NCBI GenBank assembly: GCA_020736575.1
Contig: JAGPYM010000005.1
Coordinates: forward strand, 1,302,001-1,366,000
Length of the DNA: 64,000 bases
Source of the DNA: Thelonectria olida
Lineage: Eukaryota > Ascomycota > Sordariomycetes > Hypocreales > Nectriaceae
Direction: 5' to 3'
The translations under genes and the position numbers were made by a program. The notes under the pieces are model-generated. The model made no database searches and had not been told where the DNA came from. It saw only the letters and a program-made list of their open reading frames with translations. Of this stretch, positions 11,083-22,692 are shown one piece after another (the stretch's first letter is position 1; each line of letters begins with the position of its first letter).

Positions 11083-11578
11083 TCGGTCAGAATGGCTTCC
11101 TCGCGCCGAGGATATGAATGTATAAAATAGAAGGATTTCATGGAACATGTATGAGTACGAAACGGCAGATAGGATGGTATCGCAGGGTCTACAACAATGT
11201 CGGAATATGGCGATTACTGTGGCAATGCAATCACATGTCAACTGGTGCATGTGGGCGATGTGCGGTTCTTGTATAGTACCAGGCAGAGACGAAGGGTGAT
11301 GAAAGCATCTGGGATTCAGCGGAGTTGATATCATCCAGCTCCAACCACTAGAGTTGGAGGTGAAACGCACGCGTAAACATTCCATTCTATACCGATATAT
11401 TCCGTTTGGGACATCAAACATGTTGAGTGGACTTTCTCAAATGAGGAACGTCTGGTGAACCAACCCAGCTGACATCAATCGATCGTGGGAAGATGAGATT
11501 TAAAACGAATTGCAGGACCAAAGTCTACCTGTACCGATTTCCAGACTCCTTCGTAGCCCAATCTCGCCGGGGAGATTC
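11083..11578. other. Convergent intergenic MGM101 - REEP
   Basis: 496 bp of 3' flanks of two convergent genes. No protein-like frame or repeat. Confidence 0.5.
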
Positions 11579-12805
11579 CTATCTCTCCATGCCTGAGCTG
11601 GTACCTCGCCCCTCGGTATTCCCTGCCCCCCAGGCCCACGGCATCCAGCCACCCGCGGGTGCTGCACTGCCGCCTCCAGGACCCGGCTGGGGCCCACGGC
11701 GCCGCCGGAGGGATGGGTCGTCCTCGGCGTCGCTCTCGGCATCAATTTTCTCAAAGTCAACCTCGCTGCGGCTCTTAGTCAGGCCGGCGGAGGATCCAAA
11801 CAGGCTGGGTGGTCTCTGCGTGGGCTCGTCGTCATCTTCGATGCCGTCGTAACTCATGGAAGGGACGCGGCGGTGGGTGCTGGCCCGTTGTTGTGCGCGC
11901 TGAGCCTCGGTGCGCAGCGACTGCGCTTCACGATCCAGGGCCGATAGGACAATGTTGAGGCGATCGCGCTGGGCTGAGATGAATGTCATCTTCTCGTTGG
12001 AGTCTTGTAGATGTGGGGGAATCAGAGTTGCTGAGCTGGTGAAGCCCCGACTAGTGGCTGTCGCTGAGGAGGTAGCTGTGGTGGGCCCGGAGCCTGACGC
12101 CTGCGTGCCGGAGCTCGTGGCTGCGGCGACGACGCCAGAGAGCAAGTTGTAGAAGTCGGGACCGGCACCCGTGGAGCCGGTCCATCTGGCGGCTGGGACG
12201 CTGAACCGGGACAGCAGAGACTGGGTATAGCTCTGGGGGCCGGTGGGTTCGGGAGTGGGAGGAGGAGTGGGCTCGGAGGGAGGGAAACCAAGGACCTTAG
12301 TCTTGAAGTGCTCGATGGCGAGCTTCAGGTAGGCGATGCCTGCATCGGTGAGGCGGTTGTGGGCGCTTGTGATGAACTCGTCGATTTGGGTCTCGTTCTC
12401 TTCCAAGAAGGGGTGAACCTTTTCTTCGTAGAGGAAACGGGCGCCTTGGGTCTGGGGGAGGATGAGGTAGAGGAGGAAGAGGAGGCGAAAGTAGCCGTAA
12501 AAAGGGATCCTGCGAAGGGCAGTGTCAACGGAAGGGCACCTTGGCTGGATAGCTTCAATGAGTATACTAACCAGGAAACGATAAAGTAGACCCAAGACTC
12601 AGCGAGCAAGAAGCAGCTGATGACGACCCAGTACATAAGCCATGGTGTCAGTTGAGCGGGATCGGAGGTTTTGAGGGCCTTGTAGGAGGCGAAGATGGGG
12701 AAGAGGAAGGATGCGACGGAGCTGTTGGAGAAGTCAGTGAAGGGGTTCTTCTTTATGGGTATAGAAGGGTGCCTACGATAGGAGCATAGGCAAAAGGTCA
12801 AACAT
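11579..12805 (-). CDS. REEP / TB2-DP1-HVA22 membrane-shaping protein
   Basis: Predicted endoplasmic-reticulum protein of the REEP/Yop1 superfamily, which bends tubular ER through hairpin membrane segments. Exons 12777..12805, 12572..12721 and 11579..12509 give 369 residues. The TB2/DP1 domain occupies about residues 1-110: MFDLLPMLLSSVASFLFPIF, YKALKTSDPAQLTPWLMYWV, AESWVYFIVSWIPFYGYFR and LLYLILPQTQGARFLYEEKV, all hallmarks. A long C-terminal extension follows (Pro/Ser/Thr-rich, then a Glu/Arg helix ISAQRDRLNIVLSALDREAQ, then an acidic/Arg tail), as in REEP3/4-like fungal proteins rather than the short Yop1. The first coding exon has only 29 nt. Confidence 0.9.
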
Positions 12806-14206
12806 GATTGCGACTGTGATTTGGGCGGCGAATGCGATTTGCGACGGTGGACGAGGGCGAGACGAGGGAGGGAGAAGCTGTCGCTGCGCCAATGGCGGAA
12901 ATGGTGGTGGCAGGATGGTGATGTAGGGTCGGAGAGGTGGAAACGACAGAGAGGATTGAGTAGGAGAACAGTATCGGACCCTCTGCGTCTTGGCACAGCA
13001 GGGTAAAAGATGGAGGGAGAAAAAGGTGAGATGTAAGATGGAGAGATTGAATGATCAAGGGTCCTCAGCTGGTGGAGTGCCACTGGAGCGACGGCCCCGA
13101 TACTTCCGCCCGGGCGATCTGCTTTGGCGGGGGCGGGGCGGATGGACGCCGGTACGTACCGTGACCACGAGGACGCAAGGGGGGGCAACAAATGACCACT
13201 GGAGGAGGCTCGCTTGACTCTTTGAGAGGTTCTGGAGCTTCCGAAGAGGTGCCCGTGATCAGCGATGACCTCCACTGGAGGTATTTTTGGTCGAGGCTGG
13301 TGCTCGAGGTAACTTGTTGCTGGGGGAATGGAAGTACAAAGAGTGAGCCTGACACGATGACGTCGTTATTGGAGGCTATCTTCGGGTTTGAGACGGTGGT
13401 TGAAGAATGCTGAAGATGCGCAAGGCGTAGGTAGATGCACCTGCTTTTAACGTAGTATAACGCAGAAGAAGACAGTTTGCTGCTTCAATGGACGCGTGGC
13501 CTTCAACACCGATTCAATATGGACACATTGTGTCTTGGTGTTGATTGTTGGTGCCTGGCCCGGATTTGGGATGGTTCGACCTCTCGCCGTTGAGCCGCCA
13601 TATGCGCGGCTGAGGCTGAACCAAGAGATACTTGGTTGGTCAACGCAGTTAAGTAAGTTGGCGGTTCGGAGCTGATGGTCCTGGGCTAACTGAAGGACAC
13701 GGCTTGTACAAACACCTGTCCGGACCTCTCAGGGGAGATGGCCCACTCTCAATATTGTCAGACACTCTGGTCTTTCCCAGTTGTTCGTTTCTCGATGCTA
13801 TAGCGCTATCTGGTTTATCATTGCCCCGAGGGGATGGCTTTTACTTCCTTCTCTACATCCAAATAAGCCAACTTGTCCCTAGGCAACCTCCGTTTTAGGC
13901 TCCCAGGACACGTCTCTAGACATGAATAGCTGCATCATAGAGGTGAAAAGATAAAGAAAATAAAACGAACCAAAGGAAAACAATTGAAATAAATAAGATA
14001 AGTTCATAAACACGCACTGTGCCTAGTAAGCAGAGTTTGGGTGCTTGATGCATAGACCTATGGCCTCATGTCAATCCTCCATCAGTATAGTAGACGTCTT
14101 TTCACGCAGAAAACCTGATGGAACTGACTTTTCATTCTTCATAGGTACATAATTACTATTGACACGAATAATTAAATCGTAATAATCCCATCGTCGCAAA
14201 GACCCC
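12806..14206. other. Intergenic upstream of the REEP gene
   Basis: 1.4 kb with the REEP promoter/leader (pyrimidine-rich on the minus strand, 12830-13060) and the 3' flank of the VWA-Hint gene, A/T-rich in 13930-14190. Open frames of up to 316 residues here are Pro/Ser/His-rich leader sequence, not credible genes. Confidence 0.5.
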
Positions 14207-16600
14207 TCATGCGCTCTCCTTCTCAGGCCCCTTGAATCCCTTGACTAAACCAGTAGTCTCATCCCTCTCAACACCATTCCCAATGACAATGCCGTTTCTC
14301 CGTCGTTCCAAAGTCATCAAGCTCTTGCCAACAGCATTGTAATCGCCAAAGAAGCTATGTGCCCGGCCATCACCTCCAGAAACGAGACCGTGGCCGAGAG
14401 TAACGCCCCAGACATCGCCCACGCGCATCGCGTGCGCCGCAGAGTTGCGATCCCGCTCCAGCAGAATTGAGTAGATAGACCCCGTGTACAAAACAGCTCC
14501 GTTCGCCGCATTCGCCGGGAACGCCCACGTCTTGCCGTCCGACGACACCGGGTGCCACGGCGTCACGAGCACCTTGCCCATGCGGCAGAGCACCTCGCTC
14601 TGCACCGGCGTCCGCAGCACCATGGCCACGCGCCGCGACCCCGCCGGTGTGCGCACCTTCATGCCCCGGCGCAGCCTGCGGATCTCCACGGTGCGGCCCG
14701 ACGCGAGACCCACGGGCGTCGAGCCCGCGAAGCACACGCCCGCCGAGTTGTTATACGAGCTCATCTTGACGGGCGCCCAGGACTTGAAGCTGCTGCCGGA
14801 GCCGCCGTGGCGCACGTTCATGTGGCGGGGCGGCACGCGCGAGGGCTCCGGCGCGGGGAGGTTGTCGAAGGCGTTGTCGAGGGCGTCGCGGCAGGCTTTG
14901 AAGAGCGGGCTGTCGACGCCGTACTGCAGCGGGCCGGGGTCTTTGAACGAGTTGCAGATCTGGCGCGTGTGTGCGTTAAGCAGCGAGGGGAGGAAGTGGC
15001 AGCCCCATCTGCCAAAGAACTGGACCGAGTCGATGGCGAGAAAGACCTGGCCCTTGGGTTCCTCGGACGCAATGTCCGTCTTGAGCGAGTGGTTCTTGTC
15101 GTCGAGGTACGGCTTTGCTGGGAGGTTCTGGATGAGCTGCAGCAGCTCGGCCTTCTTCTCGTTGAGTTTGTCTTCGTCGTGCCGTTCGTGCGTGTGCTCT
15201 CCGTCCGGGCGGATGGGGAACAGGGAGGAGATGAAGCTGCAAATCTGGGACCTAGACTCATGGTATGCAATCTCGTCTGCTTGCAAGGCTGTATGTTCGA
15301 GGAGACTGCGGCCGACCGTGGTGGCTCGGGGCGAAGTCTTGCGGAGTCGGGAGTTTGAAGGCTTTAAATATGTCAGCGTCGCTTTGACGATGGCGTTGGG
15401 AATCTCGTCGACGGTTCCGTTCTTGAGAGGCTCGAGGTTCTTGACACGGAGGAAGATGTCACGCGACTGGCCGAACTGGAGGTTTCCAAGGGGTAGGGTG
15501 AGCTCCAAGGCGCCGTTGCCTAGGTCCTTGACAGGCTGCTGGTCGACCGATGCGCCCGTGGTCTCCTCGATCTGCAGCTTGTTGGAGTACCGCAGCTTCA
15601 GCTCGGCCTTTGTGGCAAAGGTGCTCTGCAAGTTGGCCACGGCATGGACGAATACGGTGCCGATCATGCCGGCATCAGGAATAAAACCGTAGTTGCCGCC
15701 GCCAATCTCGGCGATGGACTTGAGCAGTCCGGAGCGCAGACTGTATCCGAAGCCGAACGTGTGCAGTGTTGCTGGGAGCGGGCCCATGGCGCGGATCTTA
15801 GGGACGTAGCCGGCGGAGGGACACATGTGGTTGGGCATGCCGTCGGTGAGGATCAAGACGGCGGGGACGCGGGTGCTCGACTCGGCGCCCTTGAACAGCT
15901 TGAGGCCCTCGAGGATGCCGTGCCAGAGGTTGGTGGCGTCCTGGGGCTGCATGTTCTTGACGTTCTTGCGGGCGACGTCCTTGTTCTCGTCGGTCATGCG
16001 GGTGAGCGACTGGAGGACCTTGACTTTGCTGCTAAACGTGACGATGCCCAGACGGTCGTCCTCGTTCATGGTCTCGATGATGGTGCGGGCAGCGTGCTTG
16101 GTCAAATCGAGGACAGAGAGCCCCGTGTTCTCGCTAGAGTCCTCTCCGGGGACGGGGGCGGAGGCGGACATGCTGCCGGAGACGTCGATGACGAGAACAA
16201 TATCGCAGGGAACGTGAGGGCGGCGGTTGTTGTCCGGCTCGGTGGGAGGTTTGACCTGTACGATGAGGGCGTCCTTGTCCGGGATGGGCTCCAGGCTGAG
16301 GGTAGCCTCCTGAGAGGGAGCGGAAGGGGCGCCAGAAGCATTGTCGTCTTGCTTCTCAGATTCGCGAATAGGCAGCGTCATTGTGCCGCTGTCGTCGTCG
16401 TCGACCATCTTCCCCTCGGTGCTTTCATCGCCCTTGTTACTCTTGGAGTTGCTGCCCCAGATTGGGATTCTCTGCGAAGTGTCTGTTAGTCGATTTGAAC
16501 GGCGAGATTTGAAGACCAAGGTCCTAGAAGTTGACCGTTTCGTAGGGGTTCTGGTGTTGGAGTAGTTTCGACTGACCATGATGGGCAACTGATATGACAC
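14207..16600 (-). CDS. VWA domain - Hint domain (Hedgehog/intein-like) protein
   Basis: Single-exon gene of 797 residues (or 790 from the second Met at 16579). After a basic, disordered N-terminus, a von Willebrand A domain begins near residue 130: CDIVLVIDVSGSMS carries the metal-site DxSxS motif at 139-143, followed by LILTDGMPNHMCPS and a beta-rich segment. The C-terminus is a Hint domain: it opens at Cys623 (GVCFAGSTPVGLASGRTVEI), has block-F-like LVTPWHPVSSDGKTW with His about 683, and ends around VWGVTLGHGLVSGG. Hint domains self-cleave in Hedgehog proteins and inteins; Cys1 and the TPxH His are present here. The fungal VWA-Hint architecture is known, but its biological role is not. Codon bias is strong. 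Location is unclear (no signal peptide or membrane helix). Confidence 0.9.
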   Translation of the reverse strand: MSYQLPIMVSRNYSNTRTPTKRSTSRTLVFKSRRSNRLTDTSQRIPIWGSNSKSNKGDESTEGKMVDDDDSGTMTLPIRESEKQDDNASGAPSAPSQEATLSLEPIPDKDALIVQVKPPTEPDNNRRPHVPCDIVLVIDVSGSMSASAPVPGEDSSENTGLSVLDLTKHAARTIIETMNEDDRLGIVTFSSKVKVLQSLTRMTDENKDVARKNVKNMQPQDATNLWHGILEGLKLFKGAESSTRVPAVLILTDGMPNHMCPSAGYVPKIRAMGPLPATLHTFGFGYSLRSGLLKSIAEIGGGNYGFIPDAGMIGTVFVHAVANLQSTFATKAELKLRYSNKLQIEETTGASVDQQPVKDLGNGALELTLPLGNLQFGQSRDIFLRVKNLEPLKNGTVDEIPNAIVKATLTYLKPSNSRLRKTSPRATTVGRSLLEHTALQADEIAYHESRSQICSFISSLFPIRPDGEHTHERHDEDKLNEKKAELLQLIQNLPAKPYLDDKNHSLKTDIASEEPKGQVFLAIDSVQFFGRWGCHFLPSLLNAHTRQICNSFKDPGPLQYGVDSPLFKACRDALDNAFDNLPAPEPSRVPPRHMNVRHGGSGSSFKSWAPVKMSSYNNSAGVCFAGSTPVGLASGRTVEIRRLRRGMKVRTPAGSRRVAMVLRTPVQSEVLCRMGKVLVTPWHPVSSDGKTWAFPANAANGAVLYTGSIYSILLERDRNSAAHAMRVGDVWGVTLGHGLVSGGDGRAHSFFGDYNAVGKSLMTLERRRNGIVIGNGVERDETTGLVKGFKGPEKESA

Positions 16601-19600
16601 TTTATTGGGACTTGAGTGACGGGAATGAGAGAACTCCTGAAGAGGTTACACGCTCGAGAATGCAGATGGATTCAACTCAACAGCGGTCACCTTGGTCTTA
16701 TTAAGAGTCAAGGACGATGGCTTGAATCCCAAGATGGGCCTGTCATAGCTCTCGCGCCAAGGCAGAGAGACACCGACGCAGAGTTGACTCAAGAACAGGA
16801 CTTTTGTTGAGATGGCAAATCAACGGCAATGAAATGTCGGATGCCTTGCGGAAAGACTGCGCCACATGGTCGAATCAGAGGATGCGAAATGTTTAAACAA
16901 ACACTGGGGTCATAGTCAGACTGCGCATCCTGTGAGGCTCATCGTCTTTTCGCCTTTGACTGAGCCAAAGGCCCATAAGGTTCCCACCGTGTTGAGTCCA
17001 TATGCAATGCAGTCGTCTTTGTTCTCGACAGATTGGTTTACGACCGGTCCGACTAGGCGGCGAGGAGCAACAGGCCGATTGCAAGGCAGCAACAACAACG
17101 AGAGAGCCCGTGAAGATGGATCGTTTCCCCTCGTTTTGACGGGTGCCTAGGGCAAGGCAGAGCAGGTGGCAGACAACGGGGCGTCTTCCGGGGCTGTGCC
17201 TAAAATCTCACCAAGAGGGAGGCGGAGGGTACAACACGCCACCACGTATTTTGGGCCATGAGTAATGGTACCTAATTTGAGAGAGGGGGAATGGACAAAG
17301 CATGGAGAAAGAGGTCATGCCTCGAATGTGGCCGTGTTGGTGTTGGTAGCGACTGGTGCCGTTGTGCAATGTTACGAAGGACAAAGAACGGCAATAGAAG
17401 TGTTGAATCTGAAGCGGTACCAATACACTGAAAAATATCGGCCTATTCCCAATTAGGAAATTACGCAATGCCGCCTTGAGACGGCAGTGAACGGACTCAG
17501 AATGTCTAACCCAAGAGTCACTGGGCAAGTACCTGTCTCTGTCACAACTCCAAATCACATCACATCACGATACTTGCTTGGAGGACATCATGATGCTTTC
17601 TCACCATTCCAAGGATATGTCAACAATGCTGACCTGAGGTCGTCATCCTACCAATCAGACCCCCTCGATGCTTCCCCACGTCTAGAGCCATGTGAGCGGC
17701 GATCTCGAAATGCCTTCATCACCCAAAAGTGGCTTGGACCAGTTGACTGGGTAGCTAGGACAGAAGCGTAGCACAACATAAAACACCCTTAATACACAAG
17801 CCGAGCGGCATCGTTACCTGACGTCATGCTGGTTTGCTCTGGTGTCTGGCCATCTTCCGTCGTTCCATTCGGTCCAGGCTCCTCCAACGCCCGTTCTCTC
17901 CTCAGCTGTCGTCGGAACTGCATGGATGCGCATCCGAAAGAAGTCCAGGCAGAAAGGGGAATCCCCGCAGTCTATCAAGTCTGTGCTCCAATGTCGACTG
18001 GGTATTTGAAATCTTTTAGACTCCATCATCCTTGACGACTGGCCGGCATTGGCTTCCAGCGTCACGGCCCAAGAGTCATCTTTTGGGCAGACACAGAGAG
18101 GCTGTGATGAAGGTGCCAAGCATCTCGCCACCGAGATCAAGATCAAGGGTCCTTTGGACACGCAAGCTTCACCGAGTTTCAGCTACTTGCGCACTCGCCA
18201 CTTGGGTTGGATCTAGATTGACCAAAGTAGATGCGCAGTCAATGTTGGAGAGGAGCCTATTCGCACACTACGCCGGTAGCCAAGTCGCGACGACTGCAAG
18301 CCATCTCTAACGTTTGAACTAGGCGACAGCTCGACGACCAACAGCCTAATGCGAGTGACCACACGCCAGAGGAGCTGTGAAGAAAAGGTGTGGTTGGTCC
18401 CGAGCTGCAAACATCTCCAGCTCCTCCTCGTCCTCCTCTTTAGCCGCGCAAATGCCAAAAAGAGACTGACGAGACGCATTCATCAATGCCATTGAAAAGA
18501 AACAAGCCCACCCCCGGATGACGCCGGACCCCGCCATCTTGCAAGACATGACCACTGCCTTTGGCCTCAGGTTTCCTTCTCACCTTTTTTATTTTTATTT
18601 TTTATTTTTTACTGTTGAGCACTCACAAACGGAAGAAAAAAGAAAGGAATGGCCATGACGATGATTTGGACGCAGGAGGTCGCCTGAGGACCGTCGGGAA
18701 TGGAAGTGAGACAGTCGATGGTGCAGATCCCTTCTAAGGGGGAATGAGTGTCATTCTGTAAGCTGAGCATCCTTCGTTCCGTCCAATCCGCGTCTCTGGG
18801 CAGATTTGAATAGACTTTCACAGGTCGATATTGTTCGCCTTCGCTTTTGGCTGCAGACAACGTTGGGATGAGTCGGGAGTCTCTCACACACACACTCCAA
18901 TGGAAAAGAACCACAATACAAGCACTAACTTAGACCCGGCGTATTCCCCATAACGGACGGCGAGAGCAAGTGGAGGTAGAATTTGTTGCTGTGCAGGGCT
19001 TCGGGCTTGTGTTTCCCACCACTCGGACACCTGGTCGACTCCACGTGTAAGACGCCAGACAGACTGACTCTCTGACTCTCCTCTCTCTCTCTCTCCCTCT
19101 CTTCGTGAGTCCTGGTTGGCCGACCGATCCGAAGAGGTTGCTTCTCCCTTCGCTCAAACGCCCGCCGGATAAAGAAAAAAGGTGTTGAGAGTGAGGGCTG
19201 GCAGCACTGAGACAAGTAACACGCATTTTCCGTTTGGGTTGGCACCCCGCGGCTCTGATTGCGGGCTCGACCATGAGAGGCGAGAGATATGGAAAACGAA
19301 GTCTTGTTACCCCATACTGTTTCATAATGGACTGCATTCAGAGCCTCGCCTCTGCCCTCTAGCTCCGAGTCGGAGGTCCGGGGGGTGAGAGACTGGCTCT
19401 GCTGGCCCATGTTAGTGCGTCGGTCGCTTTCAAGGTCGCGTGGGGTTGCTCTGCTTTCCCTTTGAAAGAAGACCCTTGGACACGGTTCGTTTACCACAAG
19501 CCCCAAGCGCTGCTCCCATCCGATTCGTGGGCGAGGCAAGCGCTGGGGCTTCTGCTGCAGGCGGTGCGTTCCATTACCGACAGCAATGCGTCATCCCGAG

Positions 19601-20457
19601 AGCTTTGGAAGTTGGAGGCTTGGGGCGTGGCGGCCAATGCGAGGCTCGACGGACAGTCTTGACTTTGGGGCTACCCCGCAAGTGTGGCATCGGGGGATGA
19701 TGGTGTGTTGGATTCTAGGCCTTGGCCCAGCAAGAGGAGGAAGCTATTTTCCTTTTTGGTGTGCCCCAGAAAGCATGGAGAGAAGAAGATGGGGAGACGA
19801 AGGGGTGTCTGTATGAAGGGACGAGAGAAGAGCTGAGATGGGCGACGACGTTCAAGATGAGCAGCACAGCGGGTGCTTCTTTGGGATTTAAGCTGCATGT
19901 GGGAAGAAGCATGAACAGAAGCATCAGGAGGGAGGAGATGCACAGAGGTAGTATCCGGAGTCTAACACGCGGGACGGGAGAGAAGAGAGAGAGAGAGGAA
20001 CTTCAACTGAGAGGGAGCATCGAAACTGGGACACACGTCTTCGAAGCTCATGAAAAACATCAGGACATGTTCTGAATGCATCACTCGCTTCCCTTGTGGA
20101 TTTGACTGTGGACATGATGAGAAGCTGCTGCATGCCAACAAACAGGACAATTCCTCCTCGCCGATTGCGGCCATGACAATCTCGCACCCCTTGCATATGC
20201 TTCTCTTCGCATCTTCTTCGTCCATCCATTCATCCGCTCGCTCGCTTCTCGTCGACTCGGAGTTTCGACCGCCCGTCGCTCGGTCTTCCTTGTGCACAGT
20301 TCCCCTCGGGCCTTTTTTCCCAGAGCCTCCCCTCACTCCACTGTGACGCCGCCGTGCAGGGAACAGGACGAGACTAAGAGAGCCAGGGTTGTTTTTTGTG
20401 TCTGTTGCACAAGACGATAATTCTTGTTCATTCAGTTTTCTTCCATGTGAAAAAAAA

Positions 20458-20491
<34 letters not shown>

Positions 20492-21297
20492 GTAACATCT
20501 GGAATAATGTCATGGACGAAGAGAATAAACCGGAACATACCTACATGCCTTTGACATGCAACGCACGGCAAGACAAGACAGACAGTGCTGTAATATGACT
20601 GACAGCCACCGAGGACCAAAAAAAAAGAGAAAACAGCTTGTAAAAACATCATGTCTTCGCCATGCCCCTCCAGCCTATAGCATCACAGGTATTCCAACGG
20701 GTGGGACAGACGGAGACGGGACAACACCCACTCTCTCCTCGCTAGCACATGAATTAGACGCCTCTCACGCCAACATGCATCCATTTTCAACTCTTCCTTG
20801 CTGCTTGGGCGGGCTTGTGTAAGTGACGACGGAAGATCACCCACACCCTCCGCCCTCCCCCGGCCACTCAACTCGGAGCCATCCATGCCCATGCCCAGCA
20901 ACCCCTACGTAGCCAGCCAAGCATCTTCTGCTGTTTGACTTACACGCCTCCATAAACCTCCAAGCTAACTAAGGCTGCCGAAACTCTCTCTCTGCCTCTC
21001 ACACACGCCCACCCCCATCCTCCATCCTCCACCTCCGCCGCCGTCTCCCGCTCTCCTCCACGTCCGATCCTCGTCGCCTCCTTCCTCTCGTTGTCCTGCT
21101 CCACGACTATTTGAACTCTTCTTTCCCTCCCTTTTTTGCCTCTTCTTTCCCTTCCTTCTTCTCATCATCACAACCTTCACTTCATCTTTTCTTATACCAA
21201 ACAACGAAACCACTTACACGCACGCACGTACGCTTGCTTCACGTCCAACACCACCACCACTCAACCTTCTACTCAAAAAACAACCACCACCAACAAC
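16601..21297. other. 4.7-kb gene-sparse interval upstream of the microprotein
   Basis: No credible gene was found on either strand. Open frames reach 204 residues (minus strand, 18925-19539) but are low-complexity or Arg/Ser-rich. The interval holds a CT tract at about 19075-19102, a GA microsatellite at 20461-20488, and a pyrimidine-rich leader in 20980-21200 directly upstream of the small ORF. It probably contains long regulatory DNA and/or non-coding transcripts. Confidence 0.5.
20461..20488. repeat. (GA)14 microsatellite
   Basis: Uninterrupted GA dinucleotide run next to an A8 tract (20450-20458). Confidence 0.95.
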
Positions 21298-21402
21298 ATG
21301 CCTGCCTACGAATACTGCTGCCAGTGCGGAGGCATGATCGTCATCAGCACCACCTGCACCGCCTGCGGCCACAAGCAGTGCAACAACTGCCCTGTGTGCT
21401 AA
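21298..21402 (+). CDS. 34-residue eight-cysteine microprotein (zinc-ribbon-like)
   Basis: Short ORF MPAYEY-CCQCGG...CTACGHKQCNNCPVC-stop, with Cys at 7, 8, 10, 20, 23, 28, 31 and 34 and His at 25. Nearly every codon is the fungal favourite C- or G-ending one (TAC, TGC, ATC, ACC, GGC, CAC, AAG, CAG, AAC), as in highly expressed genes. The ATG sits in a strong context (CCAACAACATG) after a long pyrimidine-rich, then CCACCA/CAA-rich leader. The frame is open further upstream, but that part is leader-like, so 21298 is chosen. The CxxC pairs suggest zinc binding, or disulfides if exported; no signal peptide is visible. Fungal genomes hold other short CCxC...CxxCxHxxCxxC proteins of unknown role. 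Function unknown. Confidence 0.72.
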   Translation: MPAYEYCCQCGGMIVISTTCTACGHKQCNNCPVC

Positions 21403-22692
21403 ATGACTGGGACGCTCTGCACGACCCTCCTCGCCGTCGCCATCAGTACGCTCTCTCAGGCTCCCTCACAGCACTTGGACGTCATATTCTAACATACCTG
21501 TTAGATGTCCAGCATCAAGTTTCATGTTGTAGCAACCCAAGTTCGGGCGGCGACCAACTCTCAACCACCCTGAGGGCCGGTCCTAACGGCGAAATGACGA
21601 CTTGAACGAAACGACGGAAAGCATCTTCTTCACTTCGGCCTCCTCTTGTCTTGTCTGCACCCAACATATCTGAATTACCTGTCCTTCTATCACCGAAATT
21701 CCCTGGATACCCTGACTTTTATTTTCTCCCTCTTTGTTCCGGAGTCGGCGTCCCGATTTACTGTTGACGGAACGAAATCCACCGTTTTTTTATCACCCGA
21801 GAGAGCATCATCATCACCTTGTTTGAGCACGTACAACCACCCAAATTAACAGCACGACCTCTTGACTGTATTGTACGATTTAGCTTTTTGTCTAGCAGAG
21901 GCGCAATTTTGCGTGGTGTATGGGAAGCGGGCAGGCGTGGCATGGCGCGGGTCTATGAAGGGTTAATATTACAGGGCAAAGATTGTGTGAACGAAAGGCA
22001 AAGGGAAAAGGCAGGGAAGGACGGGAGAAAAGGCGTTTGTGTCTTTATTTTTTGTACGACGGATGGGATTGATATGATACCCGTACTTCTCTCGACTAGG
22101 ATTACTTGCTAGAAACCGTCGAGGCTCACGTCAATGTCATCTTTTTTTGGGACTGAATGAGAGGAAGAACATGGGTGACGACGCCTGAATGCATCATGTT
22201 GACGAGCAATCCTCAACCACGTAACTATTGAGGCCTTTATTTCACTTCTTGCGGTGAAAATGGACAATGAAATCCGATGAGGTATATCATGGATGTGTCT
22301 CCCCTGGCCCTGCCCTGGAATATCGACTGTTTTATTCCTTACCGAGAGCCAGAATGGCGGAACTCGAAGGATTGCCGCATTAGGCAACTCCACGTCAAAG
22401 TCTGACGTTTTGCTTGCAAGAGTCTCATCACCAACACGTTGCTTCCCTTTCGCTCTCTTTTGTGTAAATAAAAGCCTCTCTTTTTAGTTAATGACAACCC
22501 AACACAGGGGGAAATCTTCTAGGGTGCAACCTTGTTCTCTGCTTGCTTGCCGAGAATTGCAGTACTACATGGACACACACAAGCAGTCCAACACTGACAC
22601 ACAACAACGACACACACTTACACACAACACACGCCCCTCCCATGTGATTTTCATCCCGTCAATGCTAATTGTCAGCCTCTACTCCAATTAAT
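21403..22692. other. Intergenic, microprotein 3' flank to GNAT gene
   Basis: 1.29 kb containing the microprotein 3' UTR (with the likely intron at 21446-21504) and the 3' flank of the acetyltransferase. A CA-rich stretch (CACACACAAGCAG..., 22570-22630) is present. No further gene was recognised. Confidence 0.5.
21446..21504 (+). other. Probable 3'-UTR intron of the microprotein gene
   Basis: A 59-bp stretch opens with GTACGC, has a consensus fungal branch site (TTCTAAC at about 21487-21493) and ends CCTGTTAG. It starts 44 nt after the stop codon, just short of the distance that usually triggers nonsense-mediated decay. Confidence 0.5.

Noticed and set aside
12325..13275. 316-residue minus-strand frame over the REEP 5' end
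   Set aside because: Its 3' half overlaps spliced REEP exons in another frame; the rest is Pro/His/Arg-rich leader sequence.
14484..15692. 402-residue plus-strand frame, and others antisense to the VWA-Hint gene
   Set aside because: Shadow frames of a strongly codon-biased gene; the minus-strand frame shows clear VWA and Hint motifs.
18925..19539. 204-residue minus-strand frame
   Set aside because: Runs through a CT tract (giving EEREREREE), no protein-like pattern or start context.
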